Origin: Ctena decussata | Lineage: Eukaryota; Mollusca; Bivalvia; Lucinida; Lucinidae | Length of the DNA: 64,000 nt | Assembly: GCA_963989385.1 (NCBI GenBank) | Contig: OZ022501.1 | Span: forward strand, 93,976,979 to 94,040,978 | Direction: 5' to 3' | Part shown: positions 22,929-34,158 of the stretch, one piece after another | Numbering within the stretch: position 1 is the stretch's first letter | How the letters are laid out: every line of letters begins with the position of its first letter | Notes under the pieces: model-generated | Databases searched by the model: none | Told to the model about the DNA's origin: nothing | Seen by the model: only the letters and a program-made list of their open reading frames with translations | Made by a program: the position numbers and the translations under genes

Positions 22929-25073
22929 TGTTACGCAGAAGGTTTTACACTCGGTCGACACGGGTGTAGAGCCTTATGCGTCGCCAGGACGGCGGAGGGT
23001 GACTTCCGGTTAAAGGGTTATCTACCAGTGTATTACACTAACAAGGAAACTCTAACAACGTTAGAAGTTTTGAAGTTTATATATAATGTAAATTCTATAT
23101 ACAACAATACAATTTACAACTGTCACAATTACAATAATATACAACACATATTAGTTCATGTCGCTGGCCCAAGTAAGGTGTTTGTTTCTAATCTGTAATC
23201 GATTTGCGTGCAATGCGCAAATAGATTACTGTCTGACGTCAACACTGTACTCGGCTCAGCGCCATGAACTAAAGGAAAACACAAAGAACAAAAGACGTCA
23301 GTTTGAGCTCATACAAAAAACAAGGCCTTATGTTGGTAGACTTCAATTCGTCGTTCCCTGGATCATGTCATGGGCCAGTCCATATATCATGAGGAACACC
23401 AACTTATATAAACACGTGCACGATTATATACTGGTCGCTCCCTGGATCGTACCAGGGACCAGTCTATATATATTAACACACCTTAGTGGACGAACACTGT
23501 CCCACACTTGATGTGACCTTCAGATCTTATCACAGAATCTGGCAAAACTGAGCTAACCACTTCCGCCTACATTTTGTGCTTCCCGCCTCTGCTTAGGAAC
23601 CTTGCACAAACGGCGTTGTAACTGCCTCTACCCGGGTTGGTATTAACCTGGAGACGTAAATCGAATCTCCAGGTGAGACGTGGCTCTAAGTCCTAACAGC
23701 TGACTGCCGGACTTGATGTGCCTAAAAATAACGAACTTACACTTAATACATTGTAACTACATAATAACAATACGTAAGACTTGGGCCTGTCTTGGAAATA
23801 CCATACAACGCCCTCGGCGAATGCCGAGCATAACGTGCACACGCCAGCCGTGTCACTAGACACGACTCGCGCTCACGATGTAAAGCTAAAAGTGTGCTTA
23901 CCACTTCCGCCAATGAAGAAACGTAGATCCTACCACGCATGTGCGTCGAAGGATCTGACGTCAAACATTGTCAAGAAGTATACTGACGTCAACAGGCATT
24001 ACCATGACATACCCCACATAAAACATGAATAATCTAAACAATGACCTATTTACATTAAATTGATTGACCAAAATCTAACTCGCATATGTATTAATTCATT
24101 TCTTTAAACTAAGCGTAATACCATTTGCCATATAATAATAGCTGAATAAGCGTTTCTCACACATTTGGGATCATAACGTTTGATCTGACATCATGACATC
24201 AATGATGTTATACCATATGACGCCGTCTAATGAAGGCAAATCAAACGCATGATGACCAAATGTTACCATCATAACTTATGGAAAAAACCCTTAATGCGGT
24301 GCATGCTATGGCGTCAATTGACGTCACGAGTATATAAATTAGTTCCATTTCAAATCAATCTACTTCTATAGGCCACGTATACGTGAAACTAATATAAAAA
24401 GTGCTGACGTCGCAATAACATGAATGCAACTGACGTCACATGAATAACATGAATACAACTGACGGTACTGGACGTCAAATACACGCACACCAGTGCAACC
24501 CACATCAGTGATATAAACTATTTCCGTAATTTACAAAACTTCCTAATATACAAATACCATGCGCAGCATGGTCAGTATAAACAAAATTGGTCGACATATG
24601 CACAGCCTGATCACTGTCAACAAAATCAAATCAGTCGACACATATAATCATACCATATCAATCAGAAGTCACATTTTTCATTCTTAGCCAAACTATTCTA
24701 AATAAATATAATAAAATCTTACCATTCTGGTCTAAACTCAGAATCTGGGCACACAACAATATAACATCCTCAGTATAAGAATTAAACAGCCACGTCTAAC
24801 TTTTCAATAAAAGATAGGCGTATAAATAGTATGCGTCTCACATTAAAATCATGCAACACGCTGTCCACAATCAAAAGACTCGTGCAGGTATTCACCTTAA
24901 AATCATGCAATACGCTGTCCACGAGAGGTATTCACAAACAACCCATGCATAACGTAGCCACAATTTCCGTAAATGTTTATTACCACAGTTGCCCTAAAAA
25001 CTGTAGCCCTACTGATTGAAAGGATTAAAATAATTACGACGACAAAGACGACGATCGGATCCATTTCGTAACA
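22929..25073 (-). repeat. Right LTR (5' LTR of the internal genes)
   Basis: Read on the - strand, it runs TGTTACGAAATGG to CTGCGTAACA and is followed immediately by TGGTGTCATGAAGTAACG, the position and start expected for a tRNA primer-binding site. The Gag reading frame begins about 0.9 kb further on. This copy therefore has the orientation expected of a 5' LTR for the internal genes. Confidence 0.85.
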
Positions 25074-25745
25074 CATATATTTTTTTCTGAATTTTAAACT
25101 ATTTTAGTCGCTCTTTTTGCTGACTTTATCGGTCTTTTTGCTAAGTCTCTGCGCCTTTTTGCCGTCTCCAATGGACTTTTTGTCCTGGCTCTGAGCATTT
25201 GTTCTGTAGTGTCCAACACTAGAAACGATAATGAAAGAAATTCATACATGTATATATTTTTACAGTTCAAGAGATTTTTTTTGGTTGGTCTTTTTCCTGT
25301 CATGAAAGATTTTTTATTTTTTTTTTTTTGTCATTTGTCATCACTCTGCGTCTTTTCGCTGTCTCCTTTGGACCATTTTGCCGCTGATCTGAGCGTCTTT
25401 TTTCTATAGTATGTAAAAATAAAATATTGCAAAAGGTTTAAATATTACTCCATACCTTTTTTTCAAATCTTAATACAAATTGGGTGGTATTTTTGCTGCT
25501 TACATAGGCCTGTATTGGTAAAAATCAATTAAGCACAAGGTTTTTGGGGGCCCTCCTGCTTGCATTATGGAGTACCACATTGGTAAGCCATTTTTTTGAA
25601 AACTAAAACATAGTACAATGTATTTTGGGGGTCTTTTTGCCGTCTTTTTGCGTCTTTCCGTGTCTTTTGCGCCTTTTTGCGCCTTTCCGGATCTTTTTGC
25701 GTCTTTCCGGGTCTTTTTGCGTCTTTCCGGGTCTTTCCGGTATTT
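25074..25745 (+). repeat. GTCTTTTTGC motif array (right)
   Basis: Continues the minisatellite past the large element. It closes with alternating GTCTTTTTGC and GTCTTTCCGG units (25630-25745) that are the mirror image of bases 1-95. Confidence 0.7.
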
Positions 25746-25920
25746 AGGTACCCCGATCGGTAACGGGTCGTTTCGGCCCAATTCCCTTTCGGCCCTGGGT
25801 CGTTTCGGCCTTATTCCCCTTCGGCCTGGGTCGTTTCGGCCTGGGTCGGTTCGGCCCGATTTCCGAGGTGGGTCGTTTCGGTCCAATTTTAGCGGGTCAT
25901 TTCGGCCTGACTTTTTCCCA
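25746..25920 (+). repeat. GGGTCGTTTCGGCC tandem repeat
   Basis: About seven irregular copies of GGTCGTTTCGGCC(C/T). The complementary motif is at 29282-29340 and a related version (GGGTCATTTCGGCCC) at 39126-39165. Confidence 0.7.
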
Positions 25921-25954
25921 TAGTTGTAATAGACAAAAAATGTGTCTTTATCCC

Positions 25955-26019
25955 AGTCATGTCTATCTATCTATCTGGCCTGCATATATATCATATATCT
26001 ATCTATCTGAATGGCCTGC

Positions 26020-26050
<31 letters not shown>

Positions 26051-26092
26051 TGTATGTATGTATGTATGTATGTATGTATGTATGTGGACTCA

Positions 26093-26140
<48 letters not shown>
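25955..26140 (+). repeat. (TATC)n and (TATG)n microsatellites
   Basis: Short TATC tracts near 25963 and 26000, then about 17 TATG units at 26021-26084, then about 12 TATC units at 26095-26140. ORFs across them are repeat artefacts. Confidence 0.9.
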
Positions 26141-26752
26141 CGATGACAGGCGAGACACACCATTGTTACATCATTTGTTTTCCATTTAATCTCTAACTTT
26201 CCTTTGATGCCCAATTATCTTTATCGGTTGCCAATCAGTAATATTTGTACTGTCACCTGTTCTTTAATTGCCTATTTTCAAAATGTTTTAACTACCCTGT
26301 TTGCTATTTAATCAGAGGTGTGAAAATTATTCCATTGTAAATAAGTTCTTGAAAGGCGGGATTTTAAAGAGAAAAGATTTCTTTAAGTGCCAAAACAAGA
26401 AGAGATCGGATTTTTATTGTCTGGAAGAATTTCTTTTATGCGCCGACGACGAAGTGCGGAACATTATAACCACAGGACCAAAACCACATGTGCTATATTT
26501 GTTATGGTTTCTTTAAAAAATGAAAAGAGAGAAAATTTCCTTTTCAAAGGAAGGCTTGCCTAGCTAAGACAGTGAAATTTTCATGAGTTGTTATTGAAGT
26601 GAACCCGATTGTTAGTGCACTTTCTGTTGCTAACTTTTATTTAGCAAAGTATTTAATTTCTAACTTATTGAATGGTGGCATTATCCACGGGTGTAAGGTA
26701 AAAACAAGTGTAGAATTTATTTGAAAAAAAAAAACAAATTGAAGAAATATTT

Positions 26753-26802
<50 letters not shown>

Positions 26803-28023
26803 CAACAACATCAACAAAAAAAAAAGTTTTCCAACGTTTTGGCCGGCCGTTTTAGGCATGTCTCAAGGAAAATAACTATATGGACCTATTTCAAGTCTTT
26901 CTTCACGGCTGTTGAGTCACATTTAGTGTGAATCAAAATTTTAGGAAAGACTGTTTCAAACCCATGTCTATGGAATCTTGGCACATCTGAACTTGGCATC
27001 AAAAGAAGACAACAAATTTATATTTACTGAAGTTCATTTTCGGTTTAAGTGACATCAGTGGCAGTGACTGGAAGAAAATTTTGACACTCTGAGAAGAAAA
27101 TGCATGCTGCTGTTGTTTGGGACAATAAATTGCTTTACACCATTTGGGAACAATAGGGCACGGAACCCATTGCGTTCGTATTTCCATGAACCTCCGACAA
27201 ATGAAATTTATCTTTTATATCATTCTATGTTTTTACATCAATTTTGTTACTCATTCGTGAAGTTCTGACTAATTTAACGCCAAGCAAAGGACGAAAAATA
27301 GTTATTAACCATCGTGTTTGGTAATGAAGTACAGCAGCCGTCACTATGTCATGACATATATCAAACGTTACGTCGGCCAATCATCTATCTGAATTATCCG
27401 TGACGTTGCTTACGCGTAAGATTGCATGAATGTGTGTTGTTCGTGGGTGTATGAACAATGTCAGTCCAGTAAAGGTTCATCTAAGGAGATCGTCGAAGAG
27501 TGTAAATATTTCTCTGTACATTTGTATAGCTGAAGAAAGGAGGCAACATTAGAGAGTGTTATAAAAGCACAACCCCCACACGCACCTACTATAATCCAAA
27601 TCAGTAGGACGCCCCGGCACTGGAAGTTATACCCAGCACCATCGCACCATCCAATGTCATAAAGCTGTCAATGAATCCCTAACAGTTTCAAATTTTAACA
27701 AGTCTGAATTGTCCCCTTTTTCTGTACCTGTTTCATTGTAAGAGGCTTCCAGTTCATGCTATTCATGAACATGTTGATGGCCAATAGGAAATTTATCAGA
27801 TGCTAAAATGTGTACATACTATATCGCTTTGTGCCCTGGAAATGCCTGTTGAAATTACTCACCGAGATTACCGACAACTTTTACATACATAACACGGTCC
27901 GTTGTACATATAAGCAACACACACAGATACATGGGATACATTTTTTTCAGTAAATGTGATAAGGGAAGAAAATCGTCAAAAGCGCTTGTTTCTAAATTTA
28001 AACAATAAATTTGAACTTTTACA
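26141..28023. other. Intergenic sequence with an (AC)n microsatellite
   Basis: Contains about 22 AC dinucleotides at 26757-26801. A 71-codon frame at 26301-26516 resembles nothing I know. No other feature supported. Confidence 0.4.
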
Positions 28024-28235
28024 TGTACACTGATACACAGATCAGCCCACTCCGGCATAAGCGCAGTCTGATCAGTCTAGCCTCAGCATGAAAGATGAAG
28101 AATATATATATGCCGAAAAAGACTGATCAGATCCAACGAATGCATCGGCGCTGGACAGTGTGCCGGCTGCTCTGACTAGTCAGATTATGCGATGCCCTAA
28201 GGGCTATTTTCGCGACGCCGCTGCATGATTTTTTG
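28024..28235. mobile_element. Diverged CAGTCTGATCAG-family copy
   Basis: GATACACAGATCAGCCC and GCGCAGTCTGATCAGTCT at the left face GACTGATCAGATCC and GCGACGCCGCTG at the right. Termini are eroded. Confidence 0.45.
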
Positions 28236-29270
28236 GAAAAGCTAATGCTTTGCGCTAAGCTATATAATAACACTGTTTCCTACACAAGTTTTGGTATATT
28301 TCTTAGGAGGCAAAGCCAAATACTTTGCATTGCATTCAGAGTTTCATCTTTTTATGCAATCAGTTTATAAAAAGCAAAAGAAATGTGGCCATGTTCAAGG
28401 CACTTGTAAAAGAAAAACGTGCTTTTTAACGGAAATATCTAAAAAAGAACATGTACTATCAAAAATAGAATAAAGTTTCCATCTGTTATTTTTAGCAGAT
28501 GAGGCAAATCGGATATGGATATAAATAGACAAAATCGGACGAGGTCTTTGTTTGTTATGTCTGTGAAGAAAATAATGAAGAAACACTCACTGTGGAAATG
28601 CTGTATCAAACCGGAACGAACTTACCGATCTCTTTGGCTTAATTGCGACCCTAAAAAAGTTTAGCAGTACATACTCTCCTGGTATTTTCCGACTAAGCGT
28701 GACGTATCGTTTCTTCCCAAAAAACTCGGTATCACTAAATCACTCGAATACTGGCTTGCGCCCGAGAGCGCAAGCCAAAAAAGATTATAAAAGAAAAGAA
28801 AACAACTTTCTTAAAACGTAATAAAGAAAAGAATAAACCCCAATAAATAAGAAAAAAATGGTTGGCAAAAGGATGTCAGTCGGTAATGAGTGAGGAAAAA
28901 ATACTTTATTTTTCACAACCATTTCCGATTCACATCAAGTCCTAGTCACACCTGCACGTGGTGCCAGCTGAAACATGGTTATAAGTCTACTGTTATTATT
29001 TAAACTGTTGGCTTAAAATCATGGCTAACGTGTCAGGGCAAATCTAATAAAACAAGTTGACTTTGATAACATAACTTCTGTTATTTCAGCGTATTTATTT
29101 CTCCCTCTAGTATAAGTAGTTCCTATTTACACTTAGCCTAGCAACTTGTGCCAGTGAATTTGGTCTCTTTTACGGACAGCAACTTTACCATTTTCATTTT
29201 GGCCTCCATTCTTAAAAAGGGTGCTAGTTCTTTCACTTAAAGGTTACACTTCTTACAGATTTTCCAGAAA
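28236..29270. other. Intergenic AT-rich sequence
   Basis: No gene recognised. A small perfect hairpin GGCTTGCGC..GCGCAAGCC lies at 28752-28775. Confidence 0.35.
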
Positions 29271-29275
29271 TGAAT

Positions 29276-29342
29276 AATTAAGGCCCGGAAATCGGACCGA
29301 AACGACCCAGGCCGAAGGGGAATAAGGCCGAAACGACCCGGA
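29276..29342 (-). repeat. CGAAACGACCCAGG repeat, complement of 25746-25920
   Basis: GACCGAAACGACCCAGGCCG and GGCCGAAACGACCC occur here in the opposite orientation to the array at 25.8 kb. Confidence 0.6.
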
Positions 29343-29392
29343 TTCTCTTCATCACGGTCCTACTAAAGACAGAAAAGGACTTACTCTTTCTG

Positions 29393-29905
29393 ATGATACT
29401 CAAGCTCAAATCATTGAAGCATTCAACTCAGTCTAGATACTTGGACGACCTTTTAAATATTGACAATCCTTACTTTGAAGGAATGGTTAGTCAAATTTAT
29501 CCTGCTGAATTGCAGTTAAATAAAGCAAATACTTCTGATACCGAGGCCCCATTTTTGAATTTGCATTTATCAATTTTAGACGGATTTGTTTCATCTAAAA
29601 TTTATGACAAACGCGATGATTTTGATTTCGACATTGTTAATTTTCCGTTTTTGGATGGTAATGTTCTCCGGACCACTTCTTATGGTGTTACCATTTCTCA
29701 GCTTATTCGCTTCGCTAGGGTGTCTAGTCATTTGGCTGATTTCAATGCTCGTAATAAAAGTTTGACTGCCAAGCTTTTATAGCAGAGGTATCGGTAAAGC
29801 TTTTTCTAAATTTTATCGTAGACACTTTGAATAGGTTTCTAAATATAATATACTTAGCAAAAATAAAAACTTGACAGTCGCTATTTTTCATCCTACGGTA
29901 GTCGG
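29393..29905 (+). pseudogene. Reverse transcriptase fragment, frameshifted
   Basis: The frame encodes SRYLDDLLNIDNPYF, then PAELQLNKAN..DTEAPFLNLHL, KIYDKRDDFDFDIVNFPFL and YGVTISQLIRFARVSSH. The RYLDD motif is the RT catalytic YxDD, and the KRDDF..VNFP..YGV.ISQLIR series matches a widespread animal retroelement RT family that I cannot name with certainty (possibly Penelope-like). The frame stops at 29780, but the +1 frame continues with YSRGIGKAFSKFYRRHFE, a stop, then VSKYN, so it is frameshifted and decayed. The N-terminal RT half is missing. Confidence 0.7.
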
Positions 29906-31660
29906 GAAATAGTGAGACATAAAAATTCTTTTAGTTTAAGAAAATGTAATTATTCTGTCATATCATAATTACACTAATTTCAAGATTCCATAGATACAGC
30001 AAAATTGAGGCTATTATAAACGTCACAAGGGTACTTTCTGTTTTCTATGCTCAAAACCAAAAAAAAAATACCAAATTAAAATCGTCGAAGTCTGCTTAAA
30101 TGAAAAAATCTGTTGGCAACGCTTTGCCGTTATTAAACCCAATCTGTATGGACTCATAAGCTAAAATTATGCCGATGCACGGTCGACTAGGAGGCCGTAA
30201 GGACCAGACGAAAAACCTCAGTCCACGCCATTATGAAGTCAGAAATTCATTTTCAATGGAATTCCCATTACACATTTGAGTCTTTATGACAGTTTTAGAA
30301 ATGGCTTTCAAATAAATTAAGTAATAAACACATTGAGTTTGCAAGACAAGCAAACTAATCACGAAGAAAATAACGAAAAAGACGCATTGGTATAGAAGAT
30401 ACGGCATTTCATAAATCTCTATATGTTTAATTCAAAGGGAGGTAATCTGAAAGTTTTGAAACTTTAAACGTTATTTTCAGGTTGTAGTTACAATTACCAT
30501 AAGCGTTTAAAGTGTTTTCTATGCATACTGGAACTACTGTTTATTGCGTACAAAAGAACTTTCTTCTGCGCATGCGCAAATTAAAGTTCTTTTCTGAATT
30601 AATAAAATAGGAATAAGTTAGATAACTCCGGACAGGACAAACATTTACCAATAATTTTTCATGATTTAAGTAATCAGATGTCTGTCCAACTCGAAAACAT
30701 CCATATATACATTACAAATTTGCTAGGTTGGCCCGATTGAGAAAATAAAACCGTCAAGTTTTTATTTTTGTTCAGTATATATACAGAGTTAAGGTCACTT
30801 TTGCAACAAGGCCTAAAAATCGTAGGGAAAACAGAATTTCCTGATCAATTTAAGAAAATTATAATGCGATCTAAACGCATCGGCTATAACATAGATGTAA
30901 TGCGACAGTCTGCATGCTTAGTGGTTAACCCAATCACGGTTGACAACTTTGCTGTCCTCTTTAATTGCACGCCTGTGGGTCGGGGTTCAGACTCTATGAT
31001 AGCCCCTACATAAAGCTATATATAAGTTGGTTGGGGCCGGATGTTTGTCTGTTTCTTGGCCCACCGGGGTTCAACTGGTGGTCTTCTTTTGCTCCAGTGT
31101 TCCAGTGGTGTTGCTGACGCCCCAAGGATTTCCAGGTGTCTCAACACGTTTTGGCTGTCGAGTCCTCATCCTTGCTTCATCGCGGTCTTTTCTTGATTTT
31201 AATTGTTGACCGTGATGACTCTCTGATGAGTTAGGGGACCTCCATACGAACCGAACTATCAACTAATTATGTGCACCGCGGCGGAGGGTGAGGGTGAAGG
31301 TTTGGGCCCAGTAAAACCGGTTTAAACCCCCCCCAGTAGTTATTACTGACCGTCCCAAGGCGGTACTTTCCTTGCAGTTGCATTTGTTTTATGTTCGGTG
31401 CTGTTTAATTTATTGTGTTCTAATTTTTACCCTTCTATTTTAAAAATAGAAAATAGGTAAAATAGTTGTTAAATGTTTTTTTTTAATAATTTGCTTAGTT
31501 TGTTGGAACCCTTTTGTTGGTCTAAATTATTTAGTTCAATAAAGATAGCTGAGTTGCCACCTATTTGGAAAAGAGCTGCTGACTCGGCTTATCACTTGCA
31601 ATTTATTGTTTGTTGGGATGTCTTTGTTAATTTTTCCCTTTGGTGTTGGGGATAGAGTTT
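29906..31660. other. Probable decayed retroelement tail; no intact gene
   Basis: An 81-codon frame at 30768-31013 ends in VLFNCTPVGRGSDSMIAPT. It is followed by structured GC-richer sequence (31020-31380) with CGCGGCGGAGGGTGAGG and TTACTGACCGTCCCAAGGCGGTA. This may be the downstream part of the RT element at 29.4 kb, but I cannot show it from sequence alone. Confidence 0.3.
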
Positions 31661-31716
31661 GGGATCTGATTCAGTCTGTTCCTGAAGTGTAGTTACTCTT
31701 TAAATTTACGCCACCG

Positions 31717-32113
31717 AAAAGAACTTTCGGGCACCTAAAAGGAGTTTTAAATGCCGTAAAATGCCATATAAAGCATATGTTCTAGAAATTTTGATATCAT
31801 CATGATATTAATCAGCGCTTGAGTAATAATTTTTGTGACCTTTCTGAAATTTTACAAAAATATTACAGCACCGAAAAGGACCCCACTTACAGTCAGTGAA
31901 GAGATGCCATGCACCGAAAAGGACATGGCAAATGCCGAATTTCAGGCACCGAAAAGGGCATTTTTCACTTAATGTTCTAGAAAGTTATGTTTAGAAATAA
32001 AATATTTTACCCTATATATTTTTTCAAACGTTTTTATAGCATAAAATGGCATTTAAAAAGTCCTTTTCGGTGCCTGAAAGTTCTTTTCGGTCCTTTTCGG
32101 TGGCAAAGTCCTT
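31717..32113. mobile_element. CCGAAAAGGAC-ended inverted-repeat element, copy A
   Basis: The left end CACCGAAAAGAACTTTCGGGCACC and right end GGTGCCTGAAAGTTCTTTTCGGTCC...GGTGGCA are inverted. The core has repeated GCACCGAAAAGGACC-type boxes and AAATTTTGATATCA. No coding content. Confidence 0.65.
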
Positions 32114-32181
32114 TTCTGTCTTTAGTAGGACCCCCCAAAAAACGGTCCTACTAAAGACAGAAAAGGACTTTCCCCACCGAA
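32114..32181. repeat. Perfect hairpin linking copies A and B
   Basis: GTCCTTTTCTGTCTTTAGTAGGACC and its complement GGTCCTACTAAAGACAGAAA face each other around CCCCAAAAAAC. Part of it (GGTCCTACTAAAGACAG) also occurs at 29356, beside the RT fragment. Confidence 0.65.
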
Positions 32182-33500
32182 AAGGACCGAAAAGAACTTT
32201 CGGGCACCGAAAAGGACTTTTATTTGCCATTAAATGCCATATAAAACACATATTTTAGAAATTTTGATATCACCATGATATTAATAAGCGCTGGAATAAT
32301 ACTTTTATGAATTGTAGTATCTTCATCCTAAATTTCACAAAAATATTACAGCACCGAAAAGGACTCAACTTCTGGTCAGTGAAGAGATGCCATGTACCGA
32401 AAAGGACATCTCAAATGCCGAATTTCAGGCACCGAAAAGGGCATTTTTCACTTAATGTTCTAGAAAATTATGTTAAGAAATAGTATATTTTACCCCATAT
32501 ATTTTTTCAAACTTTTTATAGTATAAGGGACGAGTCATTTATTACCAGGTGGGGGGGGGGGGGGGGGGGTACATTTTCATATGGTTCACAAAAAATTTTC
32601 CGACCCCCCCCCCCCACCCCCAGTCTCAACAGAATTATTTTTCCGACCCCCCCCCCCCCCGATAGGTGACAAATAATTTTATGACCCCCCCCCCCCTATC
32701 CCCAGTGCCAGCTACCCTTCACACATATACCATATTACCTATTTTATGTCAGACTGACCTCAATCAAAACCTAGCTGTATGAAACACAAAGAACATCTTC
32801 TTATTCTAACAGGTTAATTGCATGAAATCATGGTCTGTTTAAATTTTGTCAGCATTTGTTGCACTTTTTCTTCTGCTCATGGCCATCCAGAAATCTTTTT
32901 GTCGAATGCTTAATAATTATAACTGTAAATAATATTAATTGGACTTCTGGGTGGTGGGGGTCTGGGGGCTGTGTTTTTGCTGATGACAAGGCATGTGGAG
33001 AGCTGATATCACAAATGCAGGCATTAAATTTAATTGAGCACAAAATCATCTACTTTACATGATTTTATAGACACTTTCGTACTGTTCTAGCAAATCAATT
33101 CTTTTGAGTCATTTCCATAAAGACTTTTAAGTTTTAAATTGTGAGTTTGAAAGAAAAGAGTCTGAAATTTTATGAGTAATGGGGGGTCTGGGGGGCTTCG
33201 ACCCCCAGAAGCTGAGACATTTTTAAAAATGAAGACTGATGGAAGAATTCTGACCCCCCCCCCCCCCCCCCAATATCCCAATATGCCAAATAAAATATAT
33301 GCCCCCCCCTGCTCCAAGGCTTTTTTATTTTCGCCCCCCCCCCAGTACATCACCAAAAATAATCCGACCCCCCCCCCTAAATGTACCCGCCCCCCCCCCC
33401 CCCCCCCAGCTGACAATAAATGACTCGTCCCTAAAATGACGTATAAAAAATCCTTTTCGGTGCCCGAAAGTTCTTTTCGGTCCTTTTCGGTGGCAAAAGC
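32182..33500. mobile_element. CCGAAAAGGAC-ended element, copy B, split by a MITE
   Basis: Matches copy A in order (CCACCGAAAAGGACCGAAAAG at the left, GGTCCTTTTCGGTGGCAAA at the right) but is interrupted at 32526 by a 905-bp insertion. After the insertion the copy resumes with AAATGACGTATAAAAAATCC, equivalent to AAATGGCATTTAAAAAGTCC in copy A. Confidence 0.65.
32527..33431. mobile_element. MITE with GGGACGAGTCATTTATT ends and long G/C homopolymers
   Basis: A 905-bp element ending in inverted GGGACGAGTCATTTATT and flanked by TAA on both sides (32524-32526 and 33432-33434). The uninterrupted copy A has a single TAA there. Inside are G or C runs of 8 to 20 bases arranged so that G runs near the left end face C runs near the right end. 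A 3-bp TWA target duplication fits PIF/Harbinger. No transposase. Confidence 0.75.
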
Positions 33501-33655
33501 GATAATCAACTAGTGAATCATATATGCACATTACGTCGTAACGTTATGCGTTGACCGACATAAAAACGTCGCGATTTCTAATGGCGAAGTCATGACGTTT
33601 TCGTGCACAATTTGCTAATAAAATGCGATTTAAGTGTCATATGAATCCTGCATTC

Positions 33656-33778
33656 GTGCTCTTGTATTATTAAATTTATTAAACTCGTTGGGGAAAACCG
33701 ATAAGATGCTCAGCATAGCCTCGCATCTTATCTTTTTTCCCCAACTCATTTAATATAAAATTCAATAATAAAGAGCAC
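33656..33778. repeat. Imperfect inverted repeat upstream of PSMB2
   Basis: GTGCTCTTGTATTATTAAAT...GGGGAAAACCGATAAGATG faces CATCTTATCTTTTTTCCCC...AATAATAAAGAGCAC around a short loop. Probably a hairpin MITE. It lies about 0.4 kb upstream of the PSMB2 start codon. Confidence 0.65.
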
Positions 33779-33984
33779 TCATGTAAGATCCTCTATATCT
33801 TTGCTTTCTTACTTTTATTGTTATTTTTATTGTTTTTTTTTTATTATTATTATTATTATGCATAACAGATTATCTCGAAATTTAAATCTTGTAATGATTT
33901 CAGTAACAATGATAATAAGTCTACTTTGAACTCAAAAGTGTTAACAATAACAATAATTGTAAATAACAATAATTGTAATTGTAG

Positions 33985-34158
33985 GTGGTGAGCCTTATAG
34001 CGGCTGGAATTCCTTCAGCTTCCGGATAGCCGTGTACTTACGGGTTTTACCCTCGAAGAGATTTGATGCGAGCCTACCGGAAATTCTCTTCTGTTGCAGT
34101 TTTGCAAATTCATGTTCGAGTAAAGTTTTCACAGAAAATCCATATCAGTAATTAAAAG
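33985..34158 (+). promoter_or_regulatory. Probable 5' UTR / proximal promoter of PSMB2
   Basis: This stretch directly precedes the PSMB2 start codon. Its base composition is more balanced than the AT-rich repeats upstream and I see no repeat family in it. No clear TATA box lies at a usual distance. The transcription start cannot be placed from sequence alone, so the call is positional. Confidence 0.35.

Larger units (their letters stand above)
9647..25073 (-). mobile_element. Gmr1-like gypsy-derived element with inverted LTRs and deleted RT core
   Basis: A 15,427-bp unit bounded by two 2145-bp repeats in inverted orientation. Both start TGTTACGAAATGG at the outer edge and end CTGCGTAACA at the inner edge. 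The 5-bp sequence catat is present just outside each end (9642-9646 and 25074-25078). The internal - strand encodes Gag with a zinc knuckle, aspartic protease, integrase, then only the edges of RT and RNase H. A complete non-LTR retrotransposon (12390-18841) is inserted inside; without it and its duplicated target the element is about 8.96 kb. The integrase-before-RT order is that of Gmr1-like Ty3/gypsy elements. The matching outer duplication implies the inverted-LTR form integrated as one unit, or that one LTR flipped exactly afterwards. Confidence 0.85.

Noticed and set aside
9647..25073. Interpretation as a DIRS-type element (which has inverted terminal repeats)
   Set aside because: DIRS elements encode a tyrosine recombinase and make no target duplication; here a DDE-type integrase and a 5-bp duplication are seen.
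9647..25073. Interpretation as a classic Ginger DNA transposon (gypsy-like integrase with TIRs)
   Set aside because: Gag, zinc knuckle, aspartic protease and in-frame RT/RNase H remnants show direct descent from an LTR retrotransposon; kept only as an evolutionary parallel.
25868..26196. Overlapping ORFs in the 26.0-26.2 kb region
   Set aside because: Translation of TATG/TATC microsatellites only.
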